Shown here: piece by piece, positions 1-7,426 of the stretch
Layout: every line of letters starts with the position of its first letter
Numbering within the stretch: position 1 is the first letter of the stretch
NCBI GenBank assembly: GCA_016208645.1
Contig: JACQXP010000018.1
Coordinates: forward strand, 1 to 28,899
Length of the DNA: 28,899 nucleotides
Source: Candidatus Methylomirabilota bacterium
GTDB lineage: Bacteria; Methylomirabilota; Methylomirabilia; Methylomirabilales; 2-02-FULL-66-22
Direction: 5' to 3'
Position numbers and translations under genes: made by a program
Notes under the pieces: generated by a model
What the model was told of the DNA's origin: nothing
Database searches by the model: none
What the model saw: only the letters and a program-made list of their open reading frames with translations

Positions 1-147
1 CACCGGCACGCCCACGGTGACGTCTGGCACGCGCACGAACACACTCACGCCGGAGTGCCTCACCTCCACGCGCACCCCGATCACCTGCCGGATTCGACGC
101 AGATTCCTCACGGTCGGATACTTCGAAACTTACTGGCGGGAGGGTAG
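1..147 (+). CDS. 3' end of a histidine-rich protein gene (partial)
   Basis: The frame open from base 1 runs 48 codons to a TAG at 145-147. It begins with a run in which every second or third residue is His (HRHAHGDVWHAHEHTHAG, then more His pairs), followed by a short tail ending in LLAGG. Such His-rich tails are typical of metal-handling proteins (nickel/cobalt or zinc transporters and metallochaperones), so a metal-binding role is an inference. The start and body of the gene are outside the window, so the family cannot be named. The gene converges on the HAD phosphatase gene, 58 bp further on. The His pattern makes chance unlikely, but a frame open from the window edge cannot be proved coding. 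Confidence 0.5.
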   Translation, partial: HRHAHGDVWHAHEHTHAGVPHLHAHPDHLPDSTQIPHGRILRNLLAGG

Positions 148-205
148 CGTCCTGAAGGATCTGATCGCCGCAGGGGATGCAGGAAAAGGAGAGGCGGGGT
201 GTTCG

Positions 206-862
206 TTACCTGGGGTTGGACTCCACATTCTCCTCAATCCACGTGATGAAGCGCTCGACACTCCGGAATGTATCCAGGGGGCACAGCGCATTCAGGCTCT
301 CTGCGCTTGACGTTGCATCCCAGGCTGCCCCCAGCGGAATGACGCCGGCCTCTCTTGCGGCTTCGATGTCTGATGGGGCATCGCCGACGTAGGCGACCTC
401 GTGCGGCGGGGCCCCCCACTTCCCCAGGATCTTCCGGATTGATCCGGGTTTCACGCCCCCTTCCGGAGAGCCGGTCTCCACCACATCGAAATGCTTTGCC
501 AGGTTCAGATGGCGTAGCGAGATGGCCGCGCTGTGGGCGCCCTTGCCGGTGACGATGGCCAACACGACGCCGCGTTCACTGAGCAGGCGCAACGCCGTCT
601 CGATACCGGGAAACAGTCTGGCCCTCCGCGCGGACTCTTCCTCATACGCCGCCAGATAGGTGTCCAGGCAGGCTTGCCAGTGGTCCGGGACCAGTTGTTG
701 GATGATCCCCTCTTCGCTCGGCCCGAAGAGCGCCGCGATCTCGTCGTCCGTGTAGCGACGATCCGAGAACTTCCGCAGCGCCCGGCGGAACGCCGCGAAG
801 CAGACGGGGAGGGTGTCCCCCAGCGTCCCGTCGAGATCGAAAATAACCCCCGCGAGCTTCAC
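206..862 (-). CDS. HAD-superfamily phosphatase (phosphoglycolate-phosphatase-like)
   Basis: This 218-residue protein is a complete subfamily-I haloacid-dehalogenase hydrolase. Motif I is FDLDGTLGDT (about residues 8-17, with the Asp nucleophile and acid/base Asp). The helical cap follows at about 20-90, motif II is VTGK (about residues 104-107), the motif III lysine is in VKPGSIRKIL, and motif IV is YVGDAPSDIEAA, which binds magnesium. The length and cap match the Gph/PpaX/phosphonatase-like group. The substrate cannot be read from sequence; 2-phosphoglycolate or another small phosphate ester is likely. The start is a GTG (bases 860-862) preceded by a G-rich stretch that can act as a ribosome binding site. 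It is transcribed alone, separated from the next minus-strand gene by about 475 bp that includes a terminator-like hairpin. Confidence 0.85.
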   Translation of the reverse strand: MKLAGVIFDLDGTLGDTLPVCFAAFRRALRKFSDRRYTDDEIAALFGPSEEGIIQQLVPDHWQACLDTYLAAYEEESARRARLFPGIETALRLLSERGVVLAIVTGKGAHSAAISLRHLNLAKHFDVVETGSPEGGVKPGSIRKILGKWGAPPHEVAYVGDAPSDIEAAREAGVIPLGAAWDATSSAESLNALCPLDTFRSVERFITWIEENVESNPR

Positions 863-918
863 GACCGTCCCCCGATGGAATCCGAACGTCCCCCTGCCTC
901 CCTTCTCATCCCAAAAAT

Positions 919-1080
919 TTCACCGCCAAGACCGCAAAGATCGCAAAGACTCGCCAACTCTTATCACTTCAGAGGAGCCTCCGGACCGAAATCTTCCCGG
1001 CCGGGCCTCCAAAGTTTTTCCGGGTCAGCGCTTCGAATACGGGCAGTTCCTTTGCGTGCTTCGCGGGCTTTGCGGTTGAA
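919..1080. repeat. Imperfect inverted repeat of the CGCCAAGACCGCAAAG type
   Basis: The left arm (919-948, beginning TTCACCGCCAAGACCGCAAA) and the right arm (1050-1080, ending CTTTGCGGTTGAA) are reverse complements at 21 of 26 aligned core positions, separated by about 100 bp. Each arm is itself built of repeated CGCAAAG-like units. Similar CGCCAAGACGCAAAG palindromes are scattered through intergenic DNA of several environmental bacterial lineages; that this is one of them is from memory. It lies wholly between genes and encodes nothing recognisable. Confidence 0.65.
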
Positions 1081-1229
1081 CTGCACTGTTCGGGCTCATA
1101 ACGGAGACCGAAGCACGCTGTTGCATGAGGCCCCGGCTGTCTCCGCCCAGTCCCGGCGGATGACGGCCTGGTTCGCTTCTCGCGACACAGTCTACCTCCG
1201 GCCGCACTGGCCGCACAAGCAAGAGGAAT

Positions 1230-1246
1230 CCCCCGATCCGGGGGGG
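1230..1246 (-). terminator. Possible rho-independent terminator of the yicC-to-1338 cluster
   Basis: CCCCC (1230-1234) pairs with the G run at 1240-1246 around a GATCC loop. On the minus strand the hairpin is followed by ATTCCTCTTGCTTG, which is moderately T-rich. It lies about 90 bp past the last stop codon of the long minus-strand cluster (1338). The stem is short and the T tract is interrupted, so termination strength is uncertain. Confidence 0.4.
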
Positions 1247-1337
1247 ACCCTCTGCCCCGTCAATAACCAACGGATGATGCGATGGGAAAACGGGGGGCGG
1301 AGGACGCGCGCCAGTCCCGGAGGGGACCGGCGAGGCC

Positions 1338-1547
1338 TCAGGCGGGATGGATGGCCCGGATGTAGTGGGCGTGATAGGTCACCTGGCTTCCCGGGGCATC
1401 CTCCGGCGTGAAGGTGACCACCAGCCCATCCGCCGCGTCCAGGATGCCGACGATGCGCCCTGTCCGGGTCGGCCCGCCGGGGGCCTGCGGCGCCAGGTCC
1501 AGCTTGACGCGTTTCCCCACGGCCTGCCTGATCTCCTGATTCGTCAT
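1338..1547 (-). CDS. Small hypothetical protein, last gene of the cluster
   Basis: The 69-residue product begins MTNQEIRQAVGKRVKLDL. The compact sequence alternates predicted beta strands (KRVKLDL, TGRIVGILDAADGLVVTF, SQVTYHAHYIRAIHP) and looks like a small SH3/OB-like barrel. I do not recognise a named family. The ATG at 1547 is chosen because AAAGAGG lies seven bases upstream. An alternative ATG at 1619 overlaps the stop codon of the preceding rhodanese gene (TAATG) and would add 24 basic residues. It is co-oriented with and directly downstream of the rhodanese gene. Its function is unknown. Confidence 0.6.
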   Translation of the reverse strand: MTNQEIRQAVGKRVKLDLAPQAPGGPTRTGRIVGILDAADGLVVTFTPEDAPGSQVTYHAHYIRAIHPA

Positions 1548-1618
1548 CGGATACCTCTTTCGGAGCTCATGTTCTGCCCGCCGCACGGCGAACTGCCGAA
1601 GTGGCTGGAGGAATGACA

Positions 1619-2086
1619 TTACCTCTCGACCGGAACCCCGACCATGGAACCCCACTCGGTCCAGGACCCGTCGTAGTTCCGGACCTTGGGGTATCCCAAG
1701 AGCTCCTTCAGGACAAACCACGTGTGGGCCGATCGCTCTCCGATGCGGCAATAGGCGATGACCTCCTTGTCAGGGGTGATGCCCCGTCCCTGGTACAGCG
1801 CCTTCAGCTCATCCGCCGACTTGAAGGTGCCATCCGGCCGCACCGCCTCGCCCCACGGGATGTTGGCGGCCCCGGGGATGTGCCCGCCGCGCTGGGCTCC
1901 CTCCTGTGGGAGGTTCTCGGGAGCCAGAAGCTCGCCGCTGAATTCCCGAGGGGACCGAACGTCCACGAGCCCTTTGCCGGGCTGGCGGAGGCTCTGGAGG
2001 ACCGAGTCCCGGAGCGCCCGGATGTTTGCGTCTGGCTCGTGAGCCCTGTATGGCGATTTCGGGTAGGTGGCAGTCTCCTTGGTCAT
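1619..2086 (-). CDS. Single-domain rhodanese (thiosulfate/mercaptopyruvate sulfurtransferase type)
   Basis: The 155-residue protein matches the catalytic C-terminal domain of the two-domain SseA/CysA-type sulfurtransferases. It has VDVRSPREFSGELLAP near residue 41, the GHIPGAANIPW turn, and the active-site loop CRIGERSAHTWFVL with the persulfide-forming cysteine. It ends NYDGSWTEWGSMVGVPVE, as the long enzymes do. The usual inactive N-terminal rhodanese domain is absent: the upstream DNA belongs to a metallophosphoesterase. The expected reaction is transfer of sulfane sulfur to a thiophilic acceptor. Start 2086 has GAGGG six bases upstream; an in-frame ATG at 2104 would add six residues. The protein is probably functional as a one-domain enzyme, because the catalytic motif is intact. 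Confidence 0.85.
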   Translation of the reverse strand: MTKETATYPKSPYRAHEPDANIRALRDSVLQSLRQPGKGLVDVRSPREFSGELLAPENLPQEGAQRGGHIPGAANIPWGEAVRPDGTFKSADELKALYQGRGITPDKEVIAYCRIGERSAHTWFVLKELLGYPKVRNYDGSWTEWGSMVGVPVER

Positions 2087-2112
2087 GGGGCGGCCCTCGT
2101 CCATCCATTTCT

Positions 2113-2774
2113 TCAGCGGACGTAGATGGGGATCGCGGGAAGCGGGGGCTCGGACAGGATCCGGCCGTCCAGATAATGCAACCAGTGCCGGCGCTCCCCG
2201 CCGGAGATTTCGACCCGACGGAAGCCCGGGGTCTCCAGGGTGATCTCCGGCTCTTGGCTGAGCGAGGAGAACTGGAAGGCCGGATGTAGACGGGCAGCGG
2301 CTGATGGTGCAGGAAGACCCAGGTCGGCCGGTCGGCATGGGCCGCCAGCTCGGCCTCCAGCCAATCCAACTGGTCGCCGGCGAGACGCCCCTCCACCTTG
2401 CCGGGGAGCATGGAATCCAGCAGGAGAAAGCGAATCCCGCCCCGCTCGAAGGCCTGGCAGACCGGATCGGCCGACGGCGGTTCGCCCGGGCGGAACACCC
2501 GGCGGAACTCCCTCCGGTCGTCGTGGTTCCCCAGCATGAAGTGGATCGGCGCCTCCACCGGCTGAAGGAGCGTCCGCAGGCGCCGGTACGACTCCTCCGA
2601 CTCATCGCTGATCAGGTCGCCGCTGGCGATGATGAAGTCCGGCCGCAGCGCATTCATCATGGGGACGGCCTGTCGGAGGATGGCGGCCGTGTCCGCCCCG
2701 TGCTGCCGCCGGTCCTCCTCCGCCAGGATGTGCAGGTCCGAGATGTGGAGAAAGCAGAGGCGGCTCCCAGACAT
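2113..2774 (-). pseudogene. Calcineurin-like metallophosphoesterase with internal deletion and frameshift
   Basis: From the ATG at 2774 (G-rich ribosome site upstream) the reading frame shows the first metal-binding blocks of a CpdA/Icc-type phosphoesterase: HISDLHI, ASGDLIS, LGNHDD and the histidine block FLHHQPLPV. At about 2281-2290 the frame breaks. Homology-like sequence resumes one frame over as FQFSSLSQEPEITLETPGFR and runs to a TGA at 2113. In this family the last metal ligands (GHxH) lie between HHxPxPV and the FQF segment. Here the two are directly joined, so roughly 40-50 residues including GHxH are missing. Read without a shift, the frame continues as Arg/Ser-rich nonsense into the downstream gene. 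The product is therefore expected to be inactive unless the break is an assembly error. Confidence 0.75.
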
Positions 2775-2794
2775 CCGATCCCCCCTGTCGTCCG

Positions 2795-3601
2795 TCAGGC
2801 CGCGATGAAGTGGAGCGCCGGCACCGCCGGCAACTCGCCGGCGTCGGCCAGGAGCTGCAGGAAGGTGCGGAGCCCGTCCAGGTGCCTCGGGGTCAGGTCG
2901 AAGCAGAGCCGTTCCCGCAGATACCGGCGGCACGCCTCGGGCGGCAGGCCCGTCCGCTCGCAGGCCAGGGCGACCATGGCCTCGGGGTGGGCCCGGGTGT
3001 ACGCCTTGGCGGCCAGCAGCGCCTGGTGGAGCGCGCGGATCTCCTCCGCCGCCATCTCCCAGACCTCGGCGCGCGCCGCCCACACGGCGAAGACGAAGGG
3101 GAGTCCCGTGAGGGCGTGCCACGCCTTCCCCAGGTCCAGCCGGTTCCGGTACCGCGGGCCGAGGCGGAGCGCCTCGTCCCCGATCATCAATCGGGCCGCC
3201 GCGCCGGACGCCTCGGCCTCCGTCAGGAAGCGGGGCCGGACATGGTACGCCTTCTCCAGGAGGAGCCTCACCAGGTACACGGACGTCAACGAGTGGCAGC
3301 TGAGGACCACGGGCAGACCGTCCAGCTCCTCCACCGGCCGCTCGCTGGCCAGGAGCACGCTCTCCACGGGCCCGTCGCAGGCGATGGCCAGCCCGGGCAG
3401 CAATTGGTAGGCCGCGGGGCGGAGCGCCGCCTCCATCACCGAGATGACCGAGACGTCCAGGTCGCCTGCACGCAGGCGCTCGTTCAATTCGGCCGGCGTC
3501 CCGTCGAGGATCGCGCAGTCGGCCGGGACGATGCCGTGCTCCAAGGCGTAGTACACGGGCTCGCAGTTGACGTAGCGGACCCGTCCCAGCCTCAGGCGCA
3601 T
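2795..3601 (-). CDS. mqnA: Chorismate dehydratase MqnA (menaquinone, futalosine pathway)
   Basis: The 268-residue protein starts MRLRLGRVRYVNCEPVYYAL, the characteristic MqnA N-terminus. It continues with the periplasmic-binding-protein-like fold of the family: GTPAELNERLRAGDLDVSVIS, then a central HSLTSVYLVRLLLEK segment. MqnA dehydrates chorismate to 3-enolpyruvylbenzoate, the first committed step of the futalosine route to menaquinone. The ATG at 3601 overlaps the last codons of the upstream amidohydrolase gene by 10 bp, so the two are probably translationally coupled. The other pathway genes (mqnB/C/D/E) are not in the window. It is followed after 20 bp by the broken phosphoesterase. Confidence 0.93.
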   Translation of the reverse strand: MRLRLGRVRYVNCEPVYYALEHGIVPADCAILDGTPAELNERLRAGDLDVSVISVMEAALRPAAYQLLPGLAIACDGPVESVLLASERPVEELDGLPVVLSCHSLTSVYLVRLLLEKAYHVRPRFLTEAEASGAAARLMIGDEALRLGPRYRNRLDLGKAWHALTGLPFVFAVWAARAEVWEMAAEEIRALHQALLAAKAYTRAHPEAMVALACERTGLPPEACRRYLRERLCFDLTPRHLDGLRTFLQLLADAGELPAVPALHFIAA

Positions 3602-4887
3602 GGCACCCCCTCGAGGCGGCGGTGGCGGATTTGCCCCTCCACCAGGGTCAGCAGGACATCCGCCCCCCCCGTCCCGGCGATGAGCGATCCGACGGGGTCC
3701 GACGCGCTCACCGCACCCGCCGACACGGCGATCAGATCGGCCCGCTTGCCCACCTGGAGGCTCCCCACCTGATCGGCCAGCCCGAGGGCCCGGGCGCCCA
3801 CCAGCGTCGCCATCTCGAGGACCTCGGCCGGGGCCAGGCGACCGGCGTGGATCTCCAGGGCGGCGCGCATCTCGTCCCAGAGGTCCAGCGTCGGCACGCT
3901 GGCCAGGGAATCCGTCCCCAGGCCGACCGGGATGCCCTCGCTCAGAAGCTCGGGCACCGGCGCCACCCCGCCCGAGAGACGCGCGTTGCTGCGTGGACAG
4001 TGGGCCACGCTGACGCCGGACCTGGCCATGTGTTCGATGTCCGTTGCGGTCACGTGGACGGCATGGATCAAGAGCGGCCGCCAGGCCAGGGCCCCCAGCG
4101 CCTCGAGATATTCGATGGGGCTCGCGGCCGATCGTCGCCGCGGCGCGACCGGGCATCCCACCGCGGGGTACAGGCGGCGGGGGATGGCGCCCTGGCCGGT
4201 GGAGAGGAACTCCACCTCTTCCGGAGACTCGGCGACGTGGATGCAACAGGGGATGCCGGTCCCGCAGAGGAGCGCCCCGCAGGCGCCAAACAATTCTTCC
4301 GACAGGCTGTACGGGCTGTGGGGCGAGAGGCCCACGCGAAGCCGCGCGCCGCGCGCGGCCCGCTGCATGGCCTCGAGGTCGGCCCGGGCGGCGTCACGCC
4401 GCGTCTCGGCCTCCTCCGGCGAAAGGCCCAGGATTTCCCGGTACACCACGCCACGCAGCCCCAGGCGCAGGAGGGGCGCCAGGCTCTGGCCGCTCGTGCT
4501 GACCTCGCCCACAGAGGTCGTGCCGGACTCGAGGAGGCACCGTGCCCCCGCCTCGGCGGCCGCCGCCTGGTCGGCAAGGGGGAGCTGCCGTCGCCCTTCG
4601 ATCAGGGTCACCAGCCACGTCGCGAAGTTGCCGGTGTCGGCCGGGGAGGACAGGTGGCAGAGTTCCAGGTGGGTGTGACAGTTCACCAGGCCGGGCAGGA
4701 GCGCCGCCTCCCCCACATCCCAGCGGTCCGCGGTGGGCCAGGCCAGGGTGAGCTCGGTGCGGGGTCCCACGCCGGCGATCCTGCCCGCCTGGATCGCCAC
4801 GGCCCCGTCGGCGATCGGGGGCGCGCTGACGGGAAAGACCCAGCGCGCCGTGAGCAAGCGCACGACGGGCTCAGGCCCGCCATCCAC
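3592..4887 (-). CDS. mqnX: Amidohydrolase, probable aminodeoxyfutalosine deaminase
   Basis: The 431-residue cytosolic metal-dependent amidohydrolase of the TrzN/SAH-deaminase group has all expected metal ligands: NCHTHLEL (His71, His73), HVAES (His217), HAVHV (about 275-279) and LGTDSLAS (Asp326), plus the conserved HCPRSNARLSGG. Enzymes of this group deaminate adenosine-like substrates. The 10-bp overlap with mqnA strongly suggests this one deaminates 6-amino-6-deoxyfutalosine in menaquinone synthesis; that assignment is from context. S-adenosylhomocysteine or 5'-methylthioadenosine deaminase are the alternatives. The start is taken as the GTG at 4887, with AAGGGA upstream and a 17-bp overlap with the mobA end. 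An ATG at 4932 would add 15 Arg/Asp-rich residues and enlarge the overlap to 62 bp. Confidence 0.8.
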   Translation of the reverse strand: MDGGPEPVVRLLTARWVFPVSAPPIADGAVAIQAGRIAGVGPRTELTLAWPTADRWDVGEAALLPGLVNCHTHLELCHLSSPADTGNFATWLVTLIEGRRQLPLADQAAAAEAGARCLLESGTTSVGEVSTSGQSLAPLLRLGLRGVVYREILGLSPEEAETRRDAARADLEAMQRAARGARLRVGLSPHSPYSLSEELFGACGALLCGTGIPCCIHVAESPEEVEFLSTGQGAIPRRLYPAVGCPVAPRRRSAASPIEYLEALGALAWRPLLIHAVHVTATDIEHMARSGVSVAHCPRSNARLSGGVAPVPELLSEGIPVGLGTDSLASVPTLDLWDEMRAALEIHAGRLAPAEVLEMATLVGARALGLADQVGSLQVGKRADLIAVSAGAVSASDPVGSLIAGTGGADVLLTLVEGQIRHRRLEGVPCA

Positions 4888-5584
4888 CGCCCGATCCCTT
4901 TCGCTGTCCCTGTCCCTGTCGGATCTCGGCATTCTGCTCCGTCGCCAGCCGGGCGGCCGTCTCCAGCTCTTCCCGGGTGTTGACGTTGATGAAGCCGCAT
5001 AGAGAGGGGTCCAGGGGGCGCAGCTCTTCCTCCGCAACCGTCAGCACCCGCACCACCGGGAACAGGCGGTCGATCTTCAGGCGGTCTGCGCGGATCATGG
5101 CCTCCATGTGGGGGAGACAGGCCTTCCCGTAGACGGCGTGCAGGGGCTGGTACCCGTCGGCCGTGCGGGGGACCACCACGTCGTACCCCGAGGCCCGGTC
5201 CCGGAGATAGGCGATGACCGCGGGATTCGCCAGGGGCATGTCGCAGGCGATGCAGAAGGTCTGGGGAAAGGTGCTGTGAAAGACGGCGGTGTAGATGCCC
5301 CCCAGGGATCCCTTCTCCGGGATGCGGTCGGGGAAGACGGGCACACCGAGGTCCGCGTAGACGTCCCGGTCGTTGGCGATCACCAGGACCTCCGGGAAGA
5401 GCGGGCGGAGCTTGCGGAGCAATCCATCGATGATCCGCGCCCCGTCGAACGGGAGCAGCGCCTTGTTCGTCCCCATGCGCGTGGAGCGCCCGCCGGCCAA
5501 GATCGCGGCACTCATGGCGCGATGGCCTGGGGTGTCATCGCGTGGCATGGTGCGATCGGGTGCGGGAGGGTCCGCGTTCGTCAT
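4871..5584 (-). CDS. mobA: Molybdenum cofactor guanylyltransferase MobA
   Basis: The 237-residue protein carries the MobA nucleotide-binding signature LAGGRSTRMGTNKALLPFDG (about residues 29-48), the catalytic-metal region CDMPLANP, and the C-terminal FINVNTREEL that is typical of the family. MobA transfers GMP to molybdopterin to form the bis-MGD or MGD cofactor of molybdoenzymes such as nitrate reductase and formate dehydrogenase. The ATG at 5584 overlaps the mobB stop codon (ATGA), which favours coupled translation from there. A downstream ATG at 5515 would begin directly at the signature (MSAAILAGG), so the first 23 Pro/Asp-rich residues may not be real. Confidence 0.9.
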   Translation of the reverse strand: MTNADPPAPDRTMPRDDTPGHRAMSAAILAGGRSTRMGTNKALLPFDGARIIDGLLRKLRPLFPEVLVIANDRDVYADLGVPVFPDRIPEKGSLGGIYTAVFHSTFPQTFCIACDMPLANPAVIAYLRDRASGYDVVVPRTADGYQPLHAVYGKACLPHMEAMIRADRLKIDRLFPVVRVLTVAEEELRPLDPSLCGFINVNTREELETAARLATEQNAEIRQGQGQRKGSGGGWRA

Positions 5585-6240
5585 GGTCTCTGCCCGCGGA
5601 TCCTGACCTCGACGGGGGGGCCGCTTCCCAGATCCCGGCAGTCGCCCACCAGGCTGCGCACCACCCGGGCCAAAATCTCCTGGGCTTCTGCATCCAGGGC
5701 GATCCGCTGTCCGCCCACCAGCACGTCCACCAGCGACGGGCGGGTCCTCGTGAGAAACTCCCGCTCGACGAAGTCCGCCAGGGGGCCCACCTCGTCCAGG
5801 CCGAACCGGGGGACGGCCGGTGCCAGGTCCCGGTCCGCCACCACGGCCACCAGGTGATCCTCCGGCCCGCAGAGCAGCGGCGCATCCTGGGCCGCCCGGC
5901 TCACCTCGATCTTCGGCGCGGAGCCGGACTTGAACCCCTCGGTGAGGATCAGGTCCACTTCGAAGAGGACCTGGTGGGCGATGAGCTCCAGCGGCAGCTC
6001 GCCCGCGGCATCGCGGACGACGAAAAGCGTCTCGGGCGCCGAGAGGGCCACCGCCCGCGCTCCCGCCCGCTTGTGGCGCCAGGAGTCCTTGCCGGGAACG
6101 TCCACCTCCACGGGCCCGTGGAAGTGATGCTTGATCGTGCCGATCCGCCAGCCTCGCCGCGTCAGCTCCGGGATGAGCTTCTCCAGCAGCGTGGTCTTCC
6201 CGCTGTTGGACCGGCCGACGATGGAGAGGATCGGGGTCAC
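5581..6240 (-). CDS. mobB: Molybdopterin-guanine dinucleotide biosynthesis adapter MobB with C-terminal extension
   Basis: The 219-residue GTP-binding protein has the P-loop GRSNSGKTT (residues 9-17), TIKHHFH shortly after, and LILTEGFK, all MobB hallmarks. MobB binds GTP and assists MobA. About 55 residues after the usual MobB core contain VDVLVGGQRIALDAEAQEIL, resembling the extra C-terminal module of some delta-proteobacterial and archaeal MobB proteins. Its role is unknown. The start is a GTG at 6240 with AGGAG six bases upstream, four bases after the moeA stop codon. Gene order moeA-mobB-mobA is a cofactor-finishing operon. Confidence 0.9.
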   Translation of the reverse strand: MTPILSIVGRSNSGKTTLLEKLIPELTRRGWRIGTIKHHFHGPVEVDVPGKDSWRHKRAGARAVALSAPETLFVVRDAAGELPLELIAHQVLFEVDLILTEGFKSGSAPKIEVSRAAQDAPLLCGPEDHLVAVVADRDLAPAVPRFGLDEVGPLADFVEREFLTRTRPSLVDVLVGGQRIALDAEAQEILARVVRSLVGDCRDLGSGPPVEVRIRGQRP

Positions 6241-6243
6241 AGC

Positions 6244-7416
6244 CTACTCCTGGGGCAGGAGTTCCACGCTGATCGTCGGGTCGCGGCGCTCATCCGCCGA
6301 GAGCGGCGCCAAGATTCCCAGCGCCGGCCAGCCCCGGCCGCGGCGCCGGAATTCGAGGGCGCCGCCTTCCTCCTCCACCACACCCGAGAACAGGAGGGTC
6401 TCCTCCGGCGTGGATGCCAGGGGCTCGGCCAGCCGCGCCGTGAATGCCGGAATGGGCTCTGCCCATCCGTGCAGCGCCCGCAAGAGTGGCCGGCCCAGGG
6501 CGACGAACCCGAGGAACGCGGCGCCGGGACTCCCCGGAAGGCACAGGATCGTGGCACTCCCGGCCATGGCCGCGGCGCAGGAGGATCCGGGTCGCATGGC
6601 CACCCCCTCGAAGAGGAAGGTCGCCCCGAGCTCCGTGAGGACGGCCTTGGTGAGATCCTTCGACCCCCGCAGGGTCCCGCCGACCGTCAGGACCAGATCG
6701 GCCGTCAGGGACGGCGCGAGGGCCTCGCGAAGCCGGCCGGGCTCATCGGGCGCAATGGCGCTGCCCGCGAGTTGCCCGCCGCAGGCCCGAACCATGGCGT
6801 CCAGCATCGGCAGGTTGCTGGCCACTCGCTGGCCGATCCCGGGCGCCTCGCCCGGAGGAACCAGCTCGTCCCCCGTGGCGATGACGTGAACGCGGGCCCG
6901 CCGCGGGACCACCACCCGCGTGATCCCCTGTCCGGCCAGCCGTTCCAGCGTCCGGGGATCCGCCGGCGCGCCGGGCGAGAGCAGGATCTCTTCCGGCCGG
7001 GCCTCGGCGCCGGCCCGGCGGATGCCGCTCCCCGCGGCCGGGAGGCTGACCACCCCGACCGCATCGGTCTCGCGGTGCGCCGCCTCGGCGGGGACGACGG
7101 CATCCGCGCCCGGGGGCAGCAGGGCCCCGGTCATGACGGCCATGCAGTGTCCGGGGGGTAAGGGGGGCGGCATGGCCGGCCCGGCGGTGAGGGTGCCGTG
7201 AAGCGGCAGGCGCCTTGCCCCGCTCCCCGCCAGGTCGGCCACGCGAACCGCGTAACCATCTACCGCGGCGCAGTCGCCCGCGGGCAGGCAGACGCGCGCC
7301 CGGATCACCTCCTGGGCGATCCGGGCGGCCGCCTCGGTGAGGGGGACCGCCTCGGCGGGAAGGGATCGTACGGCGGAGATGAGCACCCGCCGCGCGTCGG
7401 CCAGGCTCGGGCACAC
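6244..7416 (-). CDS. moeA: MoeA-like molybdopterin molybdenumtransferase, divergent active site
   Basis: The 390-residue protein has the MoeA domain order: GDCAAVDGYAV near residue 47-57, a MogA-like domain with ATGDELVPPGE (180-190), and the C-terminal beta domain. MoeA inserts molybdate into adenylylated molybdopterin. Several normally conserved motifs are altered: GEDI is GAEA (136-139), GGVSVGxxD is GGTLRGSKD (246-254), KPGKPxxxG is RPGSSCAAA (about 275-283), and LPGNPVS is LPGSPGA (293-299). It may be a specialised paralogue rather than the main enzyme. The start is a GTG at 7416, 10 bp after the rpoZ stop codon. Family membership is firm; activity is uncertain. Confidence 0.82.
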   Translation of the reverse strand: MCPSLADARRVLISAVRSLPAEAVPLTEAAARIAQEVIRARVCLPAGDCAAVDGYAVRVADLAGSGARRLPLHGTLTAGPAMPPPLPPGHCMAVMTGALLPPGADAVVPAEAAHRETDAVGVVSLPAAGSGIRRAGAEARPEEILLSPGAPADPRTLERLAGQGITRVVVPRRARVHVIATGDELVPPGEAPGIGQRVASNLPMLDAMVRACGGQLAGSAIAPDEPGRLREALAPSLTADLVLTVGGTLRGSKDLTKAVLTELGATFLFEGVAMRPGSSCAAAMAGSATILCLPGSPGAAFLGFVALGRPLLRALHGWAEPIPAFTARLAEPLASTPEETLLFSGVVEEEGGALEFRRRGRGWPALGILAPLSADERRDPTISVELLPQE

Positions 7417-7426
7417 GGTCGGGGGC

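Larger units (their letters stand above)
863..1337. other. Intergenic stretch without a convincing gene
   Basis: These 475 bp separate the HAD gene from the end of the long minus-strand cluster. They hold a dispersed-type inverted repeat (919-1080) and a GC hairpin (1230-1246). Short open frames cross the region on both strands, but they read through the repeat arms and show low-complexity Arg/Pro/Ser-rich translations. I see no RNA gene here. Confidence 0.6.

Noticed and set aside
1025..1270. 81-codon minus-strand frame between the HAD gene and the cluster
   Set aside because: It reads through one arm of the inverted repeat and has no protein-like pattern.
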